Shown: in pieces, positions 1 to 8,417 of the stretch
Position numbering within the stretch: position 1 is the stretch's first letter
How the letters are laid out: each line of letters starts with the position of its first letter
Assembly (NCBI RefSeq): GCF_020172665.1
Contig: NZ_CP083985.1
Location: forward strand, 3,924,711-3,988,710
Length of the DNA stretch: 64,000 bases
From: [Mycobacterium] zoologicum
Lineage (GTDB): Bacteria > Actinomycetota > Actinomycetes > Mycobacteriales > Mycobacteriaceae
Direction of reading: 5' to 3'
The notes under the pieces: model-generated
The model's database searches: none
Told to the model about the DNA's origin: nothing
Seen by the model: the letters and a program-made list of their open reading frames with translations, nothing else
Position numbers and translations under genes: made by a program

Positions 1-212
1 TGCTGCATCGCCAGCGAGGACAGGCCGACCTTGTGACCGACCACCCGGGCACCCTCGGCGATGCGCTGCCGGATGTTGATCAGCTGGATCTCGTAGGCGT
101 CGACGACGTCGATGCCGGGGTGCGCCGTGGTCAACGGCGAGATGGGCACCCGGCTGCGTTCGGCTTGCGCCAAGTCGGCGGCGAGTTCGTCGCGGATCGC
201 GGCGCTGAGCAT
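1..212 (-). CDS. hsaE: 2-hydroxypenta-2,4-dienoate hydratase HsaE, N-terminal part (cut by window edge)
   Basis: The first 70 residues are visible (MLSAAIRDELAADLAQAE..., then VGHKVGLSS) and match the 2-keto-4-pentenoate hydratase family as HsaE. HsaE hydrates 2-hydroxy-hexa-2,4-dienoate made from rings A/B of cholesterol before the HsaF aldolase and HsaG dehydrogenase act. The ATG at 212 follows a GAGGGG ribosome site. In M. tuberculosis hsaE is divergent from and next to kstD; here a P450 gene lies between them. A degenerate KstR box is upstream at 273-286. The 3' end lies beyond the left edge of the window. Confidence 0.85.
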   Translation of the reverse strand, partial: MLSAAIRDELAADLAQAERSRVPISPLTTAHPGIDVVDAYEIQLINIRQRIAEGARVVGHKVGLSSLAMQ

Positions 213-272
213 CTTCGATGGTCCCCTCGGGTGGTGGTGAGCGGGTGAGAACATGCCGTTCAGCGGCAATTC

Positions 273-286
273 TAGGACGGGTTCTA
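273..286. promoter_or_regulatory. Degenerate KstR operator upstream of hsaE
   Basis: TAGGACGGGTTCTA fits the KstR consensus TnnAACnnGTTnnA except for GAC in place of AAC. It lies 60 bp upstream of the hsaE start, in the 148-bp gap between hsaE and the first P450 gene. Binding is inferred and may be weak. Confidence 0.5.
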
Positions 287-360
287 CTTTTCGGCGCGGG
301 CGGTCCGGACGCGACCGAAGCCGGTGGCACACGTACCACCGGCCCCGCGTCGGCGACGAA

Positions 361-1620
361 CTACGACTTGCCGGTGTAGTCGACCTGCCAGTGCTTGATG
401 CCGTTGAGCCAGCCCGACCGCAGCCGCTTCGGGCTCTCCAGCGGCCGCAGGTCCGGGATGTGGTCGGCGATCGCGTTGAACATCAGGCCGACGGTCATGC
501 GCGCCAGGTGGGTACCGATGCAGTAGTGCGCACCGGTGCCGCCGAAGCCGACGTGCGGGTTGGGGTCGCGCAAGATGTTGAACTGCTGGGGGTTGTCGAA
601 CACCTCGGGGTCGAAGTTGGCGGCGCGGTAGAACATCACCACCCGCTGGCCTTCCTTGATCAAGGTGCCGTTGAGGTCGTGATCGCGGGTGGCGGTGCGC
701 TGGAAGGACGTCACCGGAGTGGCCCAGCGGACCACCTCGTCGGCGGTGGTCTCCGGCCGCTGGGACTTGAACAGCTCCCACTGCTCGGGGAATTCGGTGA
801 AGGCCATCATGCCCTGGGTGATCGAGTTGCGCGTGGTCTCGCTACCCGCGACTGCCAGCAGGATGATGAAGTAGCCCAGTTCGTCGTCGTTGAGCTTCTC
901 GCCGTCGATGTCCGCCTCGATCAGCGTGGTCACGATGTCTTTCGCTGTGTCCCTGCCGGGACTTAGCCGCTTCTTCTCCGCCAGCTGCAGCCCGTAGGTG
1001 ATGATCTCCAGCGCGGAGGCCGCCGGGTCGTAGTGGGAGTACTCCGGGTCGTCGTAGGACGTCATCTGGTTGGTCCACTCGAAGAGCTTGCCGCGGTCCT
1101 CCTGGGGTACCCCCATCAGACCGGCAATCGCCTGCAGCGGCAGCTCGGAGGCCACCTCCACCACGAAGTCACCCGAGCCGCGGGCGAGGGCCTCCTTGGC
1201 GATGGCCTGCGCACGCTGCTCGAGCTGATCGTGCAGCGGCAGGATGTGGCGCGGGGTGAAGCCGCGCGAGACGATCCGGCGCAACCGGGTGTGCCGCGGC
1301 GCGTCCTGGTTCAGCATCAGGATGCGCTGCGCATCGATCGCGTCGCGGGTGATGTCGTCGTTGAACCGCGGGATGGCGGTGTTGACCTCGCTGGAGAACA
1401 CCTCGTCTAGCCGGGACACCTCTTTGACGTCCTCGTGGCGGGTGACGGCCCAGTAGCCGCCGTCGTTGAAACCGCCCACGCCGTCCGGCTGCTCGATCCA
1501 CTTGATCGGCTCATTGGTGCGCAGCGCGGCAAGCTCCTGGTCCGGAATGCGTTCCGCGTAGATCTCGGGATCGGTCGGGTCGAAACCCACGGGACAACTG
1601 GGGATTGTGGGGCTGGCCAC
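361..1620 (-). CDS. CYP125-family cytochrome P450, extra paralogue 1
   Basis: 419 residues. The I-helix motif is AGSETTRN, the ExxR region precedes WATPVTSFQRTA, and the haem loop is FGGTGAHYCIG with the Cys ligand at about residue 367. The C-terminal LNGIKHWQVDYTGK is typical of CYP125, the steroid C26/C27 monooxygenase. It resembles the P450 at 14439-15689 far more than the orthologue-like one at 13153-14406: both have MTSYDDPEY, LMLNQDAPRHTRLRR and AGSETT, where the third has MTGSEDPEY, MLNMDAPHHTRLRR and AGNETT. The start is GTG at 1620 after AAGGAG. It looks like a segmental copy inserted between hsaE and kstD together with its promoter. The catalytic role is inferred from the family; substrate preference may differ from CYP125A1. 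Confidence 0.85.
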   Translation of the reverse strand: MASPTIPSCPVGFDPTDPEIYAERIPDQELAALRTNEPIKWIEQPDGVGGFNDGGYWAVTRHEDVKEVSRLDEVFSSEVNTAIPRFNDDITRDAIDAQRILMLNQDAPRHTRLRRIVSRGFTPRHILPLHDQLEQRAQAIAKEALARGSGDFVVEVASELPLQAIAGLMGVPQEDRGKLFEWTNQMTSYDDPEYSHYDPAASALEIITYGLQLAEKKRLSPGRDTAKDIVTTLIEADIDGEKLNDDELGYFIILLAVAGSETTRNSITQGMMAFTEFPEQWELFKSQRPETTADEVVRWATPVTSFQRTATRDHDLNGTLIKEGQRVVMFYRAANFDPEVFDNPQQFNILRDPNPHVGFGGTGAHYCIGTHLARMTVGLMFNAIADHIPDLRPLESPKRLRSGWLNGIKHWQVDYTGKS

Positions 1621-1730
1621 GATGTCAACTCCTTGCTGAAGGCGTGTGCAACACGACAGATACTAGTGCTAGTAAAACATGGTTCCGCCGCAGACGAAAG
1701 GCAGGAAAGGGTCCTCGCCGGTCACTAAAC

Positions 1731-1744
1731 TGAAACGCGTTCTA
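1731..1744. promoter_or_regulatory. KstR operator upstream of the first CYP125 gene
   Basis: TGAAACGCGTTCTA matches TnnAACnnGTTnnA. It is about 110 bp upstream of the P450 gene at 361-1620, the same distance as the box at 15784-15797 is from the P450 gene at 14439-15689. Confidence 0.8.
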
Positions 1745-1865
1745 CCGAATGGTAGATAAGGCCTGAGGCGGCCGTCCCGGCAGGCAACCGCAGGATAGCG
1801 CGCCGCCATCCGGGCTCCGCCGACGCCGATACCACCGGCCAACTAGCGCCCGGGCGGGGCAATTC

Positions 1866-1879
1866 TATAACGTGTTCTA
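1866..1879. promoter_or_regulatory. KstR operator abutting the kstD start
   Basis: TATAACGTGTTCTA matches the KstR consensus. Its last base is one nucleotide before the kstD ATG at 1881. This implies that KstR would cover the transcription start and that the kstD mRNA may have little or no leader. Confidence 0.8.
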
Positions 1880-1880
1880 C

Positions 1881-3557
1881 ATGGCCGAACAGGAGTACGA
1901 CGTCGTCGTGGTCGGAAGCGGTGGCGCCGGAATGGTTGCCGCCCTGACCGCCGCCCACCAGGGTTTGTCAACCATCGTGATCGAGAAGGCCGCCCACTTC
2001 GGCGGTTCGACCGCCCGTTCCGGCGGTGGTGTGTGGATCCCCAACAACGAGGTGCTCAAGCGCGCCGGGGTCAAGGACGACGCCGAGGCCGCCCGCACCT
2101 ACCTGCGCGCCATCATCGGCGACGTGGTCCCGGCCGAGAAGATCGACACCTACCTGCAGCGCGGGCCGGAGATGCTGTCGTTCGTACTGAAGAACTCGCC
2201 GCTGAAGATGTGCTGGGTTCCCGGCTATGCCGACTATTACCCGGAGCAGCCCGGCGGCAAGCCCACCGGCCGCTCGATCGAGCCGAAACCGTTCAACGCC
2301 AAGAAGCTCGGCACCGACATGGCGGGCCTGGAGCCGGCCTACGGCAAGGTTCCGCTGAATGTTGTTGTCATGCAGCAGGACTACGTCCGGCTCAACCAGC
2401 TCAAGCGCCACCCCCGCGGCGTGCTGCGCAGCCTGAAGGTGGGCGCCCGGACCATGTGGGCGCAGGCCACCGGCAAGAACCTGGTCGGGATGGGGCGCGC
2501 ACTGATCGCACCGCTGCGTGTCGGCCTGCGCAACGCCGGGGTGCCGGTGCAGCTCAACACCGCACTGACCGACCTCTACGTCGAGGACGGCGTGGTGCGC
2601 GGGGTCTATGTCCGAGGTGCCGACGAATCCGCTGAGCCGCAGCTGATCCGGGCTCGCCGCGGGGTGATCCTGGCCAGTGGCGGTTTCGAGCACAACGAAC
2701 AGATGCGGGTCAAGTACCAGCGCGCTCCGATCACCACCGAGTGGACCGTGGGGGCCAAGGCCAACACCGGCGAGGGAATCCTGGCCGGCGAAAAGCTCGG
2801 CGCCGCACTGGACATCATGGAGGACTCCTGGTGGGGCCCGACGGTGCCGCTGCCCGGCGCACCGTGGTTCGCCCTGTCCGAGCGCAACTCCCCCGGGTCG
2901 ATCATCGTGAACATGTCCGGCAAGCGGTTCATGAACGAGTCGATGCCCTACGTCGAGGCCGTGCACCACATGTACGGCGGCGAGTACGGTCAGGGCGCCG
3001 GCCCCGGCGAGAACATCCCGGCCTGGCTGGTATTCGACCAGCGCTACCGCAACAACTTCATCTTCGCCGGATTGCAGCCCGGACAGCGCATTCCGAAGAA
3101 GTGGATGGATTCGGGCGTGATCGTCACCGCCGACACCCTCGAGGAGCTGGCGACCAAGACCGGGGTGCCGGCGGCGTCCCTGGTCGCGACCGTCGAGCGT
3201 TTCAACGAGTTCGCCCGCACCGGCGTGGACGAGGACTTCCACCGCGGTGAGAGCGCCTATGACCGCTACTACGGCGACCCGACGAACAAGCCCAACCCGA
3301 ACCTGGGCCAGATCGCGCAGGGGCCGTTCTACGCGGCCAAGATGGTGCCCGGCGACCTGGGGACCAAGGGCGGGATCCGCACGGACGTCAACGGCCGCGC
3401 CCTGCGTGACGACAACAGCGTCATCGAAGGTCTTTACGCCGCGGGCAATGTCAGCGCCCCGGTGATGGGCCACACCTACCCGGGGCCGGGCGGCACCATC
3501 GGGCCAGCCATGACGTTCGGCTACCTGGCCGCTCTCGACATCGCCGGAAAGGCTTAG
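1881..3557 (+). CDS. kstD: 3-ketosteroid delta1-dehydrogenase KstD
   Basis: 558 residues from the ATG at 1881; a GTG nine bases upstream is in frame but lies inside the KstR box. The N-terminal VVVVGSGGAG is the FAD Rossmann motif, and the C-terminal GHTYPGPGGTIGPAMTFGY is the flavin/active-site segment of the family. KstD removes hydrogens at C1-C2 of 3-keto-4-ene steroids and, with 9alpha-hydroxylation by KshAB, causes ring B to open. The protein is nearly collinear with M. tuberculosis Rv3537. hsd4B begins 3 nt after the stop, so the two are very likely co-transcribed under KstR. Confidence 0.95.
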   Translation: MAEQEYDVVVVGSGGAGMVAALTAAHQGLSTIVIEKAAHFGGSTARSGGGVWIPNNEVLKRAGVKDDAEAARTYLRAIIGDVVPAEKIDTYLQRGPEMLSFVLKNSPLKMCWVPGYADYYPEQPGGKPTGRSIEPKPFNAKKLGTDMAGLEPAYGKVPLNVVVMQQDYVRLNQLKRHPRGVLRSLKVGARTMWAQATGKNLVGMGRALIAPLRVGLRNAGVPVQLNTALTDLYVEDGVVRGVYVRGADESAEPQLIRARRGVILASGGFEHNEQMRVKYQRAPITTEWTVGAKANTGEGILAGEKLGAALDIMEDSWWGPTVPLPGAPWFALSERNSPGSIIVNMSGKRFMNESMPYVEAVHHMYGGEYGQGAGPGENIPAWLVFDQRYRNNFIFAGLQPGQRIPKKWMDSGVIVTADTLEELATKTGVPAASLVATVERFNEFARTGVDEDFHRGESAYDRYYGDPTNKPNPNLGQIAQGPFYAAKMVPGDLGTKGGIRTDVNGRALRDDNSVIEGLYAAGNVSAPVMGHTYPGPGGTIGPAMTFGYLAALDIAGKA

Positions 3558-3560
3558 TTC

Positions 3561-4421
3561 ATGCCGATCAATCTCGACAAGGCTCTCGGCGCCGAGTTCG
3601 GCGCGGTCGAATTCTCTTGGACCGCAACCAATGTGCAGCTCTACAACCTGGCGCTGGGCGCGGGGTCGGATCCGATGGACCCGCGTGAGCTGAGCTACGT
3701 CGTCGACGGCACCCCGCAGGTGCTACCGACATTCGGTTGCGTCGCGGCGTCGTTCAACGACGTCAACCCGCCGAAGGTCAGTTGGCCCGGCGTCGAGATC
3801 GACCTGGCCAAGATCCTGCACGCCTCGGAGAAGGTGACCGTCCCGGCGCCGCTGCCGGCCTCGGGCAGTGCTCGCGGCATCAGCCGGATCGTCGACGTCT
3901 GGGACAAGGGCAAGGCCGCGGTGGTGCTGCTGGAGACCACCGTCACCGGCACCGACGGCACCCTGCTGTGGACGCAGCAGCGGTCCATCTTCGCCCGCGG
4001 CGAGGGCGGCTTCGGCGGCGAGCGTGGACCTTCCACCGCCTCGGAGTTGCCGGACCGGGCACCGGATTTCGAGATCGACATGCCGGTCTCGCCGCAGCAG
4101 GCCCTGCTCTACCGGCTCTGCGGCGACCGCAACCCGCTGCACTCGGACCCGGGTTTTGCCGCGGCGGCCGGCTTCGACCGCCCGATTCTGCACGGCCTGT
4201 GCACCTACGGCATGACCTGCAAAGCGGTCGTGGACAACGTGCTCGGCGGCGATGCCGGTGCGGTGCGCTCGTTCGGCGCCCGGTTCGCCGGGATCGTCTT
4301 CCCGGGCGAGACCCTGCGGGCCCGGCTGTGGAAGGACGGTTCGCGGGTGGTGGGCACGGTGATCGCCCCCGGCCGCGACGACGCCGCCGTGCTCGGCGAC
4401 GTGGAGCTGGTCTCGGCGTAG
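3561..4421 (+). CDS. hsd4B: Enoyl-CoA hydratase Hsd4B (MaoC-like double hot-dog)
   Basis: 286 residues. The C-terminal half carries the hydratase-2 motif YRLCGDRNPLHSDP with catalytic-type Asp189 and His194; the N-terminal half is the non-catalytic hot-dog repeat. The family hydrates 2-enoyl-CoA thioesters, and in mycobacteria this gene (Rv3538) is assigned to beta-oxidation of the sterol side chain. It starts 3 nt after kstD and belongs to that operon. Confidence 0.9.
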   Translation: MPINLDKALGAEFGAVEFSWTATNVQLYNLALGAGSDPMDPRELSYVVDGTPQVLPTFGCVAASFNDVNPPKVSWPGVEIDLAKILHASEKVTVPAPLPASGSARGISRIVDVWDKGKAAVVLLETTVTGTDGTLLWTQQRSIFARGEGGFGGERGPSTASELPDRAPDFEIDMPVSPQQALLYRLCGDRNPLHSDPGFAAAAGFDRPILHGLCTYGMTCKAVVDNVLGGDAGAVRSFGARFAGIVFPGETLRARLWKDGSRVVGTVIAPGRDDAAVLGDVELVSA

Positions 4422-4485
4422 AGCGCACCCCCGCACTGCTGCGACCCGGCCGGACGCGACGCCGGCCACCCCTGGGTCACCTAAT

Positions 4486-4500
4486 TGAAAATGACTTTCA
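4486..4500. promoter_or_regulatory. Zur-box-like palindrome before the PPE gene
   Basis: TGAAAATGACTTTCA is a 7-1-7 imperfect palindrome with one mismatch between arms. It differs by one base from TGAAAATGATTTTCA, the form described for actinobacterial zinc-uptake regulator (Zur) sites. It ends 20 bp before the PPE start codon, where a repressor would block RNA polymerase. Assignment to Zur is inference; it is supported by the His/Asp-rich stretch of the protein downstream. Confidence 0.6.
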
Positions 4501-4520
4501 TCTTCGATATGGTGTGCGCC

Positions 4521-5999
4521 ATGACCGCGCCGGTGTGGATGGCCTCTCCCCCAGAGGTGCATTCGGCGGCGCTGAGCACCGGCCCGGGGCCGGGGCCGCT
4601 GCTGTCGGCTGCCGCCGCGTGGTCGTCGCTGAGCCTGGAGTACACCGCGACCGCAGAGGCGTTGCGGGAATTGCTGGGGGCCACCCAGGCGGCGGCCTGG
4701 CAGGGCCCCAGCGCCGAGAGTTATCTCGCCGCGCATCTGCCCTATCTGGCCTGGTTGGCGACGGCCAGCGCTGACAGTGCCGCGCACGCGTCCCAGCACG
4801 AGACGGCGGCCGCGGCCTACGTCAGCGCGTTGGCGGTCATGCCCACCATGCCGGAATTGGCGGCCAACCATGCGGTCCACGGCGTACTGGTGGCGACCAA
4901 TTTCTTCGGCATCAACACCATCCCGATCGCGCTCAACGAGGCCGACTACGTACGGATGTGGATCCAGGCCGCCACCGCCATGGCGAGCTATGAGGCCGTC
5001 TCCGGCGCGGCGGTGGCATCCGCCCCGCAACCCGCCGCGGCACCACCGATCGTCAACCATGACGAGGCCGATCACGATGACCACGACGGTCATGACCACG
5101 GCCACGATGACGACGGGATCCACGACGGCGATCTGGAGCCGACCGATCCGGAGTGGTGGAAGGACGTCTTCGGCGAGATGGGCGAGTGGACCCAGCTCAT
5201 CATCAACGACCTGCTGACCAATCCGGCCGCACTGCTGACCGATCTCCCGGTCGTCATGGCCGACCTGACCTTCCACGCCAGCCAGCTCGCCGCCACCTTG
5301 AGCCAATTCGCTCCCGCGCTGCTTCAGCCGGCACTTGCCCTGGCGATCGGAAATCTGGGTTGGGCAGCGGGCTTGGCCGGGCTGGCCGGAATTCAGCCCG
5401 CCCCACCCGCACTCGTCTCCGGGGGCGCGGTCCCGGCGGAACCCGTGGCCGCACCGGGCTCGGCCGGCACGTCCGCGCCCGTTGCGAACACCACGACGGC
5501 ACCGACCACCGCGCCTTCGGCGGCATCGGCACCGGCCTCCAGCGCCGCACCTGCCTCGGCCCCGCCCGCTGCTCCACCGGCCGGCTCAAGCCCGGCGTTC
5601 TTCCCGCCTTACGTGATCGGGCCCACCGGCACCGCCGGCCAGATCGGTGCCGTGGCCCGCAGTCGCGCGGCGAAGAAGGCATCGAATCCGGATGTGGCGG
5701 CCGAGGCGACGGCCGCTGCTGCGGCCGCGACTGCACGGGATCGGTCCCGGGCCCGGCGGCGCCTCGCCGCCCGCGGGCACGCGGACGAGGTCGTCTACGT
5801 CTACGCCGACAACACCCCCGGACCCGATACCTCGCCCCGCGCTTCTGCCGCCACCGCGGGTGGCCTGGGATTCCGGGGAGCGCACGCCCAGCCGGGTATG
5901 CCCGTGACGGGGTTGACGACGTTGGCGGCCGGCGGATTCGGTGGTGGGCCGACGGTTCCACTGCTGCCCGAGAGTTGGGGCGAGGGCGCCGGCGACTGA
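4521..5999 (+). CDS. PPE family protein with His/Asp-rich insert, possible zinc binder
   Basis: 492 residues from ATG 4521 ([16 protein letters not shown], the usual start of this PPE subclass; in-frame TTG 4485 and ATG 4491 would overlap the Zur-like box). The N-terminal ~165 residues are a PPE helical domain with the PPEVHS motif near the start. Residues ~180-204 form a run with seven histidines and about eleven aspartates ([20 protein letters not shown]), which looks able to bind metal. Next come a helical/hydrophobic region ([12 protein letters not shown]...), a long Ala/Pro-rich linker, and a C-terminal [10 protein letters not shown]...[14 protein letters not shown] type ending. PPE proteins are exported by type VII secretion and often bind a PE partner; no PE gene is adjacent. 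The position corresponds to PPE63 in M. tuberculosis, but this protein lacks the PE-PPE hydrolase domain, which is encoded by the next gene instead. Confidence 0.85.
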   Translation: MTAPVWMASPPEVHSAALSTGPGPGPLLSAAAAWSSLSLEYTATAEALRELLGATQAAAWQGPSAESYLAAHLPYLAWLATASADSAAHASQHETAAAAYVSALAVMPTMPELAANHAVHGVLVATNFFGINTIPIALNEADYVRMWIQAATAMASYEAVSGAAVASAPQPAAAPPIVNHDEADHDDHDGHDHGHDDDGIHDGDLEPTDPEWWKDVFGEMGEWTQLIINDLLTNPAALLTDLPVVMADLTFHASQLAATLSQFAPALLQPALALAIGNLGWAAGLAGLAGIQPAPPALVSGGAVPAEPVAAPGSAGTSAPVANTTTAPTTAPSAASAPASSAAPASAPPAAPPAGSSPAFFPPYVIGPTGTAGQIGAVARSRAAKKASNPDVAAEATAAAAAATARDRSRARRRLAARGHADEVVYVYADNTPGPDTSPRASAATAGGLGFRGAHAQPGMPVTGLTTLAAGGFGGGPTVPLLPESWGEGAGD

Positions 6000-6007
6000 G
6001 CCGGTGG

Positions 6008-7627
6008 TCAGGGGATCAACGGCACGAGTTCGGCCAGCGCGTCGATCGCGCCGGGGAACATGTTCACCAGGTTGAGGCCGTTGAAGAAGATCGCCTCCGC
6101 CACGGGCGCAACCATGCCGAACCCGATTCCGAGTGGGATCAGCGCGGTGGCCGCGGCCAGCGCCTCCCCGATTCCGCCGAGTAGATCGCCGTCGGCGGCC
6201 CGCTCGGTGAGGAAACTAATCGCGACCGACGGCAACGTGGTCAGCAGGGCGTTGAAGGTGTCGGCGATCGGCAACAGGGTCGCATAGTCGTTGGACACAT
6301 TGGCGATGAGCGCGTTGAAGATCTCGGTCGGCGACGAATCCCAGTTCACGTTCGACAGTGCGCCGGGGACGGCGTTCTGCAGCAGATCCAGGCCCACATG
6401 CAGGATCTGGCTCCATGACGGATCGGGGTCGCCGACAGTGCCGCCGACCACCCGGTAGACGGTCTCCAGCAGCGGCTGCAGCGCCGGGGTGTCCAGGATC
6501 GAGCCGAGCTGATAAGTGGCCGGGTCCTGTAAGTCGTTGATGGCGTTGCTGATTCCCTGCTGTACACCGTGGCCCAATGCGGTGGCGACGTCCGCCCAGT
6601 TGAGATCGGCGGGAAACAGCCCGAAGGTGGTCGGCGAGCTGGCGTCGGTGATCTGGCACCAACTGTCGCTGATGCAGCCGTAGCCCAGGTTGACCAGGAT
6701 CGAGGTGGCCGGCGCCAGCAAATCGTAGAGGGGCTGGCCGATCACCGGCAGGAACTGCAACGGGGCCAGCAGCGGCAGGCTGTCCGCCGGAATCATGTAG
6801 TAGTTGGTCAACCCGCCGTCGGCGGTCGGCAACTCGATCGCATTCGCAATCTGCTCGGAGGTCAGGCCGAGGTAGCCGCCGTGCGAAAAGCCCATGCCGA
6901 GAAGGGCGTTGAAGTCCGCAAGGATGTTGAGAGGGTAACGCGGGAAGTCGGCGAAGCCGTCGTACTGGATCGTGTAGATGTCGGTCGGGTAGAGATCGGA
7001 CGGAGTGGCACCACTGAACGTCAGGCCAAAACTGGGGATGGTGGGACTGGCGCCGTCGATGGGCACATTGAAGCGTTCCAGAATGCCGCCATCGGGGTTT
7101 GACGGGTTGCCGAGCATGACGAAGTGCACCAAATCGCTGGGCACACCCTGCGCGGCGAGCAGCGACATGGCCCGTGTCTCAACGGTTGCGCCCTGCGAGT
7201 AGGCGAAGACCACCACCGGGTTGGCCGCATCGACCTGCCCCCCGGCGATCTGCTGGGTGATGGCGTCGGCCAGAATCCGGCCACCCTGAGCGAACGACTC
7301 GTCGGTGGTGAGGTTCTTGATCCCGGTCAGCGGCCATAACGACTCGGGCGTGACGACGGGCTGCAACGTGCCGTCGAAGCCGCGCGGTGCCAGGTAGAAG
7401 GTGTTGGCGGCGTCCACGTATCCCGCAGGCGGAATCGGCAGGCCGCTGGCGCCCACGATCAGCGCGGTGCCGTGCCCCAGCGGGGAGTCCGCGTTGTCGA
7501 GCCCGGTAAGCCGAACCGCCCGCGCGGTCGAGTCCGGCGGTGCGGATCCCGCGGTGGGCGCCGCAGCCAACCCGGCGCCGGCCACGGCGACACCGACGAC
7601 GACACAGATTCGCAGCAACCGATCCAT
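6008..7627 (-). CDS. Secreted PE-PPE-domain serine esterase
   Basis: 539 residues from ATG 7627, which follows GGGAGGT. A signal peptide is clear (MDRLLRICVVVGVAVAGAGLAAAP). The alpha/beta-hydrolase PE-PPE domain follows, with nucleophile elbow AYSQGA (Ser144) and the family signatures GTALIVGASG and NTFYLAP. It lacks any PE or PPE N-terminal domain, so it is exported by the general pathway rather than by type VII secretion. The C-terminal ~200 residues are hydrophobic and of unknown role. Such domains hydrolyse short or medium acyl esters in characterised relatives; the substrate here is unknown. It is convergent with the PPE gene 8 bp away and divergent from the TetR gene. Confidence 0.8.
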   Translation of the reverse strand: MDRLLRICVVVGVAVAGAGLAAAPTAGSAPPDSTARAVRLTGLDNADSPLGHGTALIVGASGLPIPPAGYVDAANTFYLAPRGFDGTLQPVVTPESLWPLTGIKNLTTDESFAQGGRILADAITQQIAGGQVDAANPVVVFAYSQGATVETRAMSLLAAQGVPSDLVHFVMLGNPSNPDGGILERFNVPIDGASPTIPSFGLTFSGATPSDLYPTDIYTIQYDGFADFPRYPLNILADFNALLGMGFSHGGYLGLTSEQIANAIELPTADGGLTNYYMIPADSLPLLAPLQFLPVIGQPLYDLLAPATSILVNLGYGCISDSWCQITDASSPTTFGLFPADLNWADVATALGHGVQQGISNAINDLQDPATYQLGSILDTPALQPLLETVYRVVGGTVGDPDPSWSQILHVGLDLLQNAVPGALSNVNWDSSPTEIFNALIANVSNDYATLLPIADTFNALLTTLPSVAISFLTERAADGDLLGGIGEALAAATALIPLGIGFGMVAPVAEAIFFNGLNLVNMFPGAIDALAELVPLIP

Positions 7628-7728
7628 CTCGACCTCCCGCACTCCCGCCTGCGGTTCACCCTGAATAAAACGGCACCGTAGCATTGCCGGACGACGGAAA
7701 GCAACGGTGGCGTAATATTTTGATCGTT

Positions 7729-8385
7729 ATGGAATCGACCCGGCCGCGGCGCAAGTACTCGCCACGCCTGACGCGGGACCAGCGCCGCGAGCACTCGCTG
7801 GATGCCGCGCTGGAGGTGCTGCGCGGATGCGCGTTGCACGAATTGAGCATGGAGGCGGTGGCCGCCGCTGCCGAAGTCTCAAAACCCGTCCTGTACACCG
7901 CATTTCGTACCCGAGCCGAACTCGTCGATGCGCTGCTGAGGCGAGAACTCCAACACGGCATCGCCGAGGTTCGCGCAGCGATGCCGGCCGACCTGGCCAC
8001 ACTGGGACCGACCGGCGCCTACACCGCGACCATCGGCGCGTTTCTGCAGGCGGTGCTGAACAACCCGGCGCGCTGGCGGCTCATCCTGACCGTGCCGGAC
8101 AGCGCACCACACGACTACCGCGACTCACTGCGCAGCTCACGGTCGGCCGTGCTGGCTCAATCCGAGGAACTGGCCCGCGCCGCAGCCGCTTTCATGCCGC
8201 AGCTGGCGCGACTGGACCCGGCTCTGCTCGGCCACACCATGCTGTCGTTCGCCGAGATGCTGGGCCGGCTGGCCGTCCGCGACCCACAGACCTACCCGCG
8301 CGAACGCCTCGAAGAGTTCGTCGCCACCGTGCTGTCGATGGTGCCCACCGACGACCTCACGCCCACCTCAACCCGCCGAGCGTGA
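7729..8385 (+). CDS. TetR-family transcriptional regulator
   Basis: 218 residues from ATG 7729; an in-frame upstream start at 7684 is less likely. The N-terminal helix-turn-helix is HELSMEAVAAAAEVSKPVLYTAF, followed by a C-terminal ligand domain with no recognisable ligand. A TAATAT -10 element at 7713-7718 lies 11 nt before the ATG, which suggests a leaderless transcript. It is divergent from the secreted esterase gene; the shared 101-bp gap contains an imperfect inverted repeat (CACCGTAGC at 7674-7682 and GCAACGGTG at 7701-7709), a candidate operator. It probably regulates itself and the esterase; this is inference. Confidence 0.8.
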   Translation: MESTRPRRKYSPRLTRDQRREHSLDAALEVLRGCALHELSMEAVAAAAEVSKPVLYTAFRTRAELVDALLRRELQHGIAEVRAAMPADLATLGPTGAYTATIGAFLQAVLNNPARWRLILTVPDSAPHDYRDSLRSSRSAVLAQSEELARAAAAFMPQLARLDPALLGHTMLSFAEMLGRLAVRDPQTYPRERLEEFVATVLSMVPTDDLTPTSTRRA

Positions 8386-8407
8386 AACCGGGTTCACGTT
8401 CGGCGGG
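8372..8407. terminator. Strong hairpin between convergent genes
   Basis: Fifteen-base arms CCCGCCGAGCGTGAA and TTCACGTTCGGCGGG pair fully with one G-T wobble around a 6-base loop. The hairpin spans the stop of the TetR gene and lies just before the ltp2 stop, so it can serve as a bidirectional terminator. There is no U tract, which is common in mycobacteria. Confidence 0.65.
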
Positions 8408-8417
8408 AAGGCGGCAC

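Noticed and set aside
1671..1688. Possible KstR half-sites AAAACATGGTT before the first P450 gene
   Set aside because: The half-sites AAC and GTT are spaced by three bases rather than two, and flanking T/A positions do not fit.
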